Shown here: positions 6,853 through 10,995 of the stretch, piece after piece
Layout of the letters: every line of letters begins with the position of its first letter
Numbering within the stretch: the stretch's first letter is position 1
NCBI GenBank assembly: GCA_027451785.1
Contig: DAIDIS010000034.1
Span: 1-10,995 of the forward strand
Length of the DNA stretch: 10,995 bases
Direction of reading: 5' to 3'
DNA from: Acidimicrobiales bacterium
Lineage (GTDB): Bacteria; Actinomycetota; Acidimicrobiia; Acidimicrobiales; JAKAVM01
Program-made: the position numbers and the translations under genes
Notes under the pieces: model-generated
What the model saw: only the letters and a program-made list of their open reading frames with translations
Database searches by the model: none
What the model was told of the DNA's origin: nothing

Positions 6853-7950
6853 ATGGTTGACACATTCCATAGCGGTTCCCACAGCAACTACATTGCCGTG
6901 ATCAAAGTCGTCGGCGTTGGTGGCGGCGGCTGCAACGCGGTTAATCGGATGGTGGAGGCCGGCCTGCGAGGAGTTGAGTTCGTCGCAGTCAACACGGATG
7001 CCCAGGCTCTGCTTACAAGTGAAGCCGACGTCAAACTCGATATCGGTCGCGAACTAACCAAGGGGCTGGGTGCAGGCAGCGACCCCGAGGTGGGTCGCCA
7101 GGCGGCAGAGGATCACACTAATGAGATCGCTGAGACTCTAAAGGGCGCCGACATGGTGTTCATCACAGCGGGCAAGGGCGGGGGAACTGGTACTGGGGCA
7201 GCTCCGGTGGTTGCCGAGATCGCCAAGTCCATGGGTGCACTCACAATTGGCGTGGTGACCCGACCATTCATGTTCGAGGGCCGTCGTCGCTCGGTTCAGG
7301 CTGAGCAGGGAATCCAGAGGCTCAAGGAGAAGGTCGACACTCTAATCATCATCCCGAACGACCGGCTTCTTACCGTTGCAAACGAGAAGACTCCGATGAT
7401 CGCAGCGTTCAGGATGGCAGATGAGGTACTCCTGCATGGCGTCCAGGGCATTACTGACCTGATCACGACTCCTGGGCTGATTAATACCGACTTTGCCGAC
7501 GTGAAGATGATCATGTCAAACGCCGGAACGGCGATAATGGGAATCGGTTCCTCAAATGGCGAAGGCAGAGCCGTGAACGCTGCTCGCTCGGCTATCACCA
7601 GTCCGCTTCTTGAGGCGTCGATCGAGGGCGCACGCGGAATTCTTTTGAATATCGCCGGTGGCCCGGACCTCGGGCTATTCGAAGTCAACGAGGCTGCCGA
7701 AATCATTCACAAGGTTGCCCACCCGGATGCCAACATCATCTTTGGAAGCGTGATAGACGAGTCGATGGGTGACACGGTTCGCGTGACGGTCATTGCATCA
7801 GGGTTTGAGCGCTGGAACGAAGCGCGTACCCAAGAGTCCAAGGGTGGCCTTGGGCTTGGGTTGGAGTCGGGAAACAGCCTTCTGGGCGATAGCCAAGACG
7901 ATATTGATCTTGGTGACGACGACTTCGACGTTCCCTCTTTCTTGAAGTAG
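6853..7950 (+). CDS. ftsZ: Cell division GTPase FtsZ
   Basis: Tubulin-like GTPase that polymerises into the Z ring at midcell. The GTPase domain starts at VIKVVGVGGGGCNAVNRM (16-33). The tubulin signature GGGTGTGAAP is at 109-118, preceded by GK (107-108) where E. coli has GM and mycobacteria GE. The catalytic T7 synergy loop NTDFADVKMIMSNAG (211-225) has its Asp residues D213 and D216. The C-terminal domain runs to ~320. The linker is short (~25-30 residues) and the protein ends SQDDIDLGDDDFDVPSFLK, an Asp-rich version of the conserved C-terminal peptide that binds SepF. At 365 residues it is at the short end of the family. The ATG at 6853 follows a weak Shine-Dalgarno (6836-6840). A 178-base upstream gap with promoter and leader structures suggests independent expression; pgeF follows after 11 bases. 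Confidence 0.98.
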   Translation: MVDTFHSGSHSNYIAVIKVVGVGGGGCNAVNRMVEAGLRGVEFVAVNTDAQALLTSEADVKLDIGRELTKGLGAGSDPEVGRQAAEDHTNEIAETLKGADMVFITAGKGGGTGTGAAPVVAEIAKSMGALTIGVVTRPFMFEGRRRSVQAEQGIQRLKEKVDTLIIIPNDRLLTVANEKTPMIAAFRMADEVLLHGVQGITDLITTPGLINTDFADVKMIMSNAGTAIMGIGSSNGEGRAVNAARSAITSPLLEASIEGARGILLNIAGGPDLGLFEVNEAAEIIHKVAHPDANIIFGSVIDESMGDTVRVTVIASGFERWNEARTQESKGGLGLGLESGNSLLGDSQDDIDLGDDDFDVPSFLK

Positions 7951-7955
7951 ACCGT

Positions 7956-7972
7956 ACCCGAATGCTTCGGGT
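7956..7972 (+). promoter_or_regulatory. Hairpin enclosing the pgeF start codon
   Basis: A7956-A7962 pairs perfectly with T7966-T7972 (ACCCGAA / TTCGGGT), 7 bp with a three-base loop TGC. The pgeF ATG (7962-7964) straddles the top of the stem and the loop. It begins 6 bases after the ftsZ stop. No T-run follows, so it is more likely to damp pgeF initiation or stabilise the upstream mRNA than to terminate transcription. Confidence 0.5.
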
Positions 7973-8645
7973 TCCCCTTGGGGTTGCCGGTATTTGTGCC
8001 GGGTTCTCCGATCGCTATGACGGCGACATGGCCATGACGAGGCCAGGTTCGGAAAGCAATCGAGTTCAGCTTCTGGGAAGAGAACTGGGTAACTGGACGT
8101 GGCTCAATCAGGTCCACTCGCGTGATGCTCTGCTTGTTCTTCAACCTGGGCAGCATTGTGGGATGGAGGCCGACGCGTGCGTAGGTGAGCATCCCGACTC
8201 GGTGTTGAGCGTCACAACTGCCGATTGCGTGCCGGTTATCATGGGATCTTCGGAAGGCCTAATGGCAGCAGCCCATTGCGGCTGGCGCGGGTTGGAGGCG
8301 GGAATCTTGGATACGACCGTAAGATTGATGGCCTCTTCGGGGGCAAAATCGATTGTGGCCGCCGTCGGACCATCGATATGTGCTCGTTGCTATGAGTTTT
8401 CCCGAACGGACCTCGAAAGGGTGGAGTCGTGCGTCGGTATTTCCCTGGGAGGCGAGGATCAAGCCGGAAGGTTGACGCTGGACCTCGCAAAGGGAGTCAA
8501 CTGGATCCTTTCTCGCCTTGGCGTGGACGTGGTGTTCTTGTCGGACCAGTGCACGGCTTGCTCGGGTCGCTATTTCTCCGCCAGGGCCAACGGAGACGTT
8601 GAGCGCCAAGTATCCGCTGTATGGCGAGATATGGACAAGGTTTAG
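7962..8645 (+). CDS. pgeF: Peptidoglycan editing factor PgeF (YfiH/YlmD, laccase-domain family)
   Basis: Cytoplasmic Zn-binding protein of the YfiH/DUF152 family. E. coli PgeF prevents misincorporation of L-Ser for L-Ala in peptidoglycan precursors, and homologues have purine nucleoside phosphorylase/deaminase activity. The metal-site residues are present: QVH (H52), TTADCVPV (C89) and HCGWRGLEAG (H105). AAVGPSICARCYEF (133-146) and the C-terminal DQCTACSGRYFSARANGD, ending VWRDM, are also typical. The length of 227 residues is slightly short of the usual ~240. The frame has a stop at 7914 and no start codon between it and 7962, so this ATG is the earliest start. There is no good Shine-Dalgarno and the start codon lies in a hairpin. 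It lies downstream of ftsZ as ylmD does in Gram-positive dcw clusters; editing of the MurC product fits the neighbourhood. Confidence 0.93.
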   Translation: MLRVPLGVAGICAGFSDRYDGDMAMTRPGSESNRVQLLGRELGNWTWLNQVHSRDALLVLQPGQHCGMEADACVGEHPDSVLSVTTADCVPVIMGSSEGLMAAAHCGWRGLEAGILDTTVRLMASSGAKSIVAAVGPSICARCYEFSRTDLERVESCVGISLGGEDQAGRLTLDLAKGVNWILSRLGVDVVFLSDQCTACSGRYFSARANGDVERQVSAVWRDMDKV

Positions 8646-9527
8646 ATGCCCGAGCCCAGTCCCGGACCGCAGGGCCATACCAGGGGAAGTGCGCCTGCTG
8701 TCGGGGATGTTGACCTACCGGGGGCAAGGGTTCCAGGCGAGGACATAATGTCGCTGGAACGATTCGACAATGCGATCAGGGAAATCCGGTCGGAAATCCA
8801 AAGGCTCTCGCCTCATCCCGAGAGAGTTAAAGTCGTGGCGGTTACAAAAGGCCAACCTACTGGAGTGGCAGCCATGGCAATTGCGAACTTGGCAGAGGAT
8901 CGGCCTTATACCCACGCGGATGACGAACGGGTAATGACTACAGGTCCCGTGGAATCCGAACGGGGCATTCTGGTTGGTCTCGGAGAGAATTATGCCGTCG
9001 AGCTCGTGGAGAAGGCAGGGCAAGTCGATGCGATTTTGGACCAGGCAGTTGTAGGCGGGGTCTTCGGAGGACCCAAGCCAAGGGTTCCTTGGCACTTCCT
9101 TGGCCGGATTCAGCGAAACAAGATTGCGAAAATCGCAGGTTCCGTAAGCCTGTGGCAGTCCGTTTCGAGGGCCGAGGAAGGCGAGACCATTGCCCGGTGC
9201 ACGCCGGGGGCGGCAGTTATGGTCCAAGTCATGACCGACCCAAGTCCGGAAAGAGGCGGATGTCCCCCCCGGCAAGTGGGTAGCCTCGTGGAGAACTTGA
9301 GATTGCTGGGGCTCTCGGTTGAGGGAGTTATGGCGGTGGCGCCGCACGGCGACCTCCGGGTAGCTAGAACCTGTTTTAACTCTGTAGTTGAGATTCAGAC
9401 TGATCTGGGGCTAAGCGAGGTTTCGATTGGCATGAGCCATGACTTTAAGGTTGCCTTGGAGGCAGGCTCGACTATGTTGAGGATCGGAAGTTTGCTTTTT
9501 GGAGAACGTATCCAACCCTATTGTTGA
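8646..9527 (+). CDS. yggS: YggS/YlmE family PLP homeostasis protein, with insertions
   Basis: Cytoplasmic pyridoxal 5'-phosphate-binding protein (alanine-racemase N-terminal fold) maintaining PLP balance. The PLP lysine is in VAVTKGQP (K68 from this start). GENYAVELVEKAGQVD (113-128), WHFLGRIQRNK (149-159), LSVEGVMAVAP, IGMSHDFKVALEAGSTMLRIG and FGER match the family. Between K68 and GENY there are about 26 more residues than in E. coli YggS, and extra residues also precede WHFLG. Start choice: the ATG at 8646 immediately follows the pgeF stop, with AAGG 5 bases upstream, and the first 34 codons have strong coding bias (G at position 1 in 17 of 34). The ATG at 8748, with GAGGA 4 bases upstream, matches where homologues begin and would give 259 residues. 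I choose 8646, moderately unsure. It lies between pgeF and sepF, as in ylmDEF. Confidence 0.88.
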   Translation: MPEPSPGPQGHTRGSAPAVGDVDLPGARVPGEDIMSLERFDNAIREIRSEIQRLSPHPERVKVVAVTKGQPTGVAAMAIANLAEDRPYTHADDERVMTTGPVESERGILVGLGENYAVELVEKAGQVDAILDQAVVGGVFGGPKPRVPWHFLGRIQRNKIAKIAGSVSLWQSVSRAEEGETIARCTPGAAVMVQVMTDPSPERGGCPPRQVGSLVENLRLLGLSVEGVMAVAPHGDLRVARTCFNSVVEIQTDLGLSEVSIGMSHDFKVALEAGSTMLRIGSLLFGERIQPYC

Positions 9528-9669
9528 GCTATGCTCACAGTTGGGGCTTGCCTGGCAGGTAGCTGAGGCAGAGCAAAATGGGAATGGCCGAGCGGTTCCA
9601 TTGCCCTCGGTAAGGGCCTGACTGGCGAAGATCGCCGATTAAGCCGGGATGGTGTTGCAAGGAGTGCCA
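9528..9669 (+). promoter_or_regulatory. Structured 142-base leader of sepF
   Basis: No coding frame is evident. Stems seen: TGCCT (9549-9553)/AGGCA (9566-9570); GGGAATGG (9580-9587)/CCATTGCCC (9598-9606) with one bulged G; GCCCT (9603-9607)/AGGGC (9613-9617); GGCGA (9624-9628)/TCGCC (9632-9636). The second and third share bases and exclude each other. A TATGCT -10-like word at 9530-9535 overlaps a small TGAGC/GCTCA hairpin at the yggS stop, without a clear -35. There is no T-run terminator. Possibly a cis-regulatory RNA; no known class recognised. Confidence 0.35.
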
Positions 9670-10224
9670 ATGGCTTCAGTTGTACATCGAGCAATGGTCT
9701 ATTTAGGGCTTGTCGACGAAGACGACGAGTTCGACTATGACGCGGAATACGACGATTATGGCGAACCTCCTGCGCAGCCTTATCGCAACCAGGTTTCATA
9801 TGGACATCAGGCCGAAATGCGCGGACATGAGTCGGCTTCAGCAGAACAGACAGGCGGTACCGTGAGGACCTTAGGTCACGAAGATCCCGTTAGATCCGTC
9901 AGTCAACATCAACCTCGTCCTTCAGTTGTGCGTCCAATAACGACTGAGAAGACGAGCAAGGTTCACGTGGTTCTGCCGACCCAGTTCAGGGACGCCCAAG
10001 AAATCGCCGACCGGGTCAAAGCAAACCAGCCCGTGATCGTGAACCTTCAAAATGTGGATCGCGACCTTTCGAGAAGGATGATCGACTTCTGTAGCGGCGT
10101 CACGTATTCCTTGGGCGGGTCGATGGACAAGGTAGCGGAACAGGTTTTCCTACTCACTCCGTCTAACGTCGAGGTCTCGGCTGAAGAGCGTCAAAGGTTA
10201 GAGCAGGTTCAGTTCAAAGCGTGA
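9670..10224 (+). CDS. sepF: Cell division protein SepF
   Basis: Membrane-associated FtsZ partner that tethers the Z ring, the role FtsA fills elsewhere. The N-terminus MASVVHRAMVYLGLV is the amphipathic membrane-targeting helix, followed by a very acidic Asp/Glu/Tyr stretch (16-30) and a ~60-residue disordered linker. The SepF core spans ~96-170: KVHVVLPTQFRDAQEIADRV, then PVIVNLQNVDRDLSRRMIDF, SGVTYSLGGSMDKVAEQVFLLTP. The ATG at 9670 is preceded by a strong AAGGAG (9659-9664) at 5-base spacing and matches actinobacterial SepF starts (MA..RAMVYLGL). An in-frame ATG at 9649 has no ribosome site and is rejected. The length of 184 is normal for actinobacteria. The stop overlaps the yggT GTG start (GTGA). 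Confidence 0.95.
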   Translation: MASVVHRAMVYLGLVDEDDEFDYDAEYDDYGEPPAQPYRNQVSYGHQAEMRGHESASAEQTGGTVRTLGHEDPVRSVSQHQPRPSVVRPITTEKTSKVHVVLPTQFRDAQEIADRVKANQPVIVNLQNVDRDLSRRMIDFCSGVTYSLGGSMDKVAEQVFLLTPSNVEVSAEERQRLEQVQFKA

Positions 10225-10493
10225 ATGCATTAGGTAGCATCCTCGTAGACCTCCTCAATTTATATCTGATCGTCATAATCCTTCAGGTTGTGTTGAGCTG
10301 GTTCCCGGAAAGCGGGCAATCGACCTTAACTACCGTGAAGCGCCTCTTGTACGCCCTCACGGAGCCCGTATATGGGCCTCTGCGCCGGGTCATCCCCAGC
10401 GTTGGGGGTGGAGGGATGCGCCTGGACCTATCCCCGCTGATTGTTCTTTTGGTGATTGAACTGATCTTGATTCCCGTCGCAGGTTCTCTCTAG
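10221..10493 (+). CDS. yggT: YggT family small membrane protein (YlmG)
   Basis: Ninety-residue integral membrane protein of unknown molecular role, widespread next to sepF. Two hydrophobic segments (~5-27 and ~69-88) flank the family motif LTEPVYGPLRRVIPS (46-60), a glycine turn and MRLDLSPLIVLLVIE (66-80), corresponding to the usual 'TdP...piRr.iP....iDlSP'. Translation starts at GTG 10221, which overlaps the sepF stop; an ATG at 10225 is out of frame. Tight coupling with sepF supports a shared role in septum or membrane organisation, as proposed for YlmG. Confidence 0.93.
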   Translation: MNALGSILVDLLNLYLIVIILQVVLSWFPESGQSTLTTVKRLLYALTEPVYGPLRRVIPSVGGGGMRLDLSPLIVLLVIELILIPVAGSL

Positions 10494-10552
10494 AGGAGAT
10501 CAATCGCCTCTCGGGGGAGCTCAAGCATGGACTGCCCGGGATATCCCTCAGG

Positions 10553-10600
10553 AGAGGATCACAGAGGATCCGGGTGCCGATACCGTTGTCCGGTTAGTAT
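10553..10600 (+). promoter_or_regulatory. Candidate divIVA promoter with two AGAGGATC direct repeats
   Basis: TAGTAT (10595-10600) fits the -10 pattern TANNNT and ends 8 bases before the divIVA ATG, so transcription could begin at or just before the A of the start codon. No convincing -35 lies 17-18 bases upstream. Instead AGAGGATC is repeated exactly at 10553-10560 and 10563-10570, 10 bp (one helical turn) apart, at about -39 to -56. A perfect palindrome GGGATATCCC sits at 10538-10547. This suggests an activator-dependent promoter, by inference only. Confidence 0.35.
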
Positions 10601-10608
10601 TGCTGGTC

Positions 10609-10995
10609 ATGGAGGTCTCTGCCAAAACACTAAGGGAAGTCGAGTTTCGGGAGAAGAAATTCGGCGGCTACCACCCCGACGACGTCGACGAATTCCTTGA
10701 GCAGGTGGCGGTAGGCATCGAGGTTTACGCCGAACGCTTGCGCCAGGCTACCGAGAAGGCCAACAAGCTCGAACGGGAACTTGCGATCGCCACCGAGAAA
10801 TTGGCAAAGGCGGAAGAGGAGACGGCGGCCAAGGGCAAGTCTGAATCCGGAAAGCCGTCCCCCGACAAAGCCAAGCACCCGAAGGCCGAGGATATGACCT
10901 CCCCGGGGATTGTCCAAGCCGAGGAGACGTTGAAGAGGACCCTCCTTCTCGCTCAGCGGACAGCGGATATGGCGATTGCCGAGGCCAAAGAAGAG
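10609..10995 (+). CDS. divIVA: DivIVA/Wag31-type polar and septal scaffold protein, 3' truncated by window edge
   Basis: Coiled-coil protein that binds curved membrane and organises polar or septal wall synthesis. The 129 codons visible run open to the end of the window. Residues 8-36 match the DivIVA N-terminal domain: REVEFREKKFGGYHPDDVDEFL corresponds to the usual 'vEFr....GYdp.eVD.FL'. A first coiled coil follows (~33-72), then a Lys/Ser/Pro-rich linker (~73-98), then the start of a second helix IVQAEETLKRTLLLAQRTADMAIAEA, typical of the second DivIVA coil. The ATG at 10609 is directly preceded by a -10-like TAGTAT and has no Shine-Dalgarno within 15 bases, so leaderless translation is plausible. 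The gene follows yggT after 115 bases, without ylmH. Confidence 0.92.
   Translation, partial: MEVSAKTLREVEFREKKFGGYHPDDVDEFLEQVAVGIEVYAERLRQATEKANKLERELAIATEKLAKAEEETAAKGKSESGKPSPDKAKHPKAEDMTSPGIVQAEETLKRTLLLAQRTADMAIAEAKEE

Noticed and set aside
9577..9620. tRNA-like sequence (TGGCCGAGCGGTT resembles a Ser/Leu D-arm)
   Set aside because: No matching anticodon arm with a 7-base loop, T-arm or acceptor stem can be drawn around it.
9649..9669. Upstream in-frame ATG for sepF
   Set aside because: No ribosome site before it, whereas AAGGAG is well placed for the ATG at 10 codons or fewer downstream (9670), which fits SepF alignments.
10492..10511. AGAGG/CCTCT hairpin after yggT as an intrinsic terminator
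   Set aside because: Five-bp stem with a 10-base loop and no following T-run.
10527..10700. 57-codon frame with good Shine-Dalgarno (GGGGGAG) overlapping the divIVA start
   Set aside because: Its second half is the out-of-frame shadow of divIVA, ending in an Arg-rich run; no support beyond the ribosome-site match.

Overview
The window is a contiguous stretch of the division and cell wall (dcw) cluster, all on the plus strand. It runs murD (5' end missing) - ftsW - a fused murG-murC - ftsQ - ftsZ - pgeF - yggS - sepF - yggT - divIVA (3' end missing). This order points to an actinobacterium: there is no ftsA next to ftsZ, sepF is present, a DivIVA/Wag31-type gene closes the cluster, and ftsZ ends in an Asp-rich conserved tail. 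The intermediate GC content and unusual fusions suggest a deep lineage such as Acidimicrobiia, but this is inference from synteny and motifs, not a database match.

The left half (1-5296) encodes peptidoglycan precursor synthesis and polymerisation. MurD adds D-Glu, FtsW polymerises septal glycan, and one 874-codon frame carries both the lipid II glycosyltransferase MurG and the L-Ala ligase MurC. murD and ftsW overlap by ATGA, and murG follows ftsW by 14 bases. The last ~64 codons of ftsW look out of frame. Coding-like composition there lies in the murG frame, so the ftsW/murG junction needs checking. murB, usual between murC and ftsQ in actinobacteria, is absent. In its place are 199 bases with a dyad, a sequence box that recurs upstream of ftsZ, and a doubtful 71-codon frame.

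The middle (5496-7950) holds ftsQ, with a very basic N-terminal tail containing a near-perfect 54-bp tandem duplication, and ftsZ behind a 178-base leader with a candidate promoter, pseudoknot-like inverted repeats and a pyrimidine tract able to pair with the Shine-Dalgarno.

The right half (7951-10995) is the ylmDEFG-divIVA-like block: PgeF (precursor editing), YggS (PLP homeostasis), SepF (membrane anchor of the Z ring), YggT (small membrane protein) and DivIVA (polar/septal scaffold). The pgeF start codon sits in a 7-bp hairpin, the sepF leader is highly structured, and divIVA appears to have its own promoter and may be leaderless. I see no tRNA or rRNA gene, mobile element or CRISPR array.
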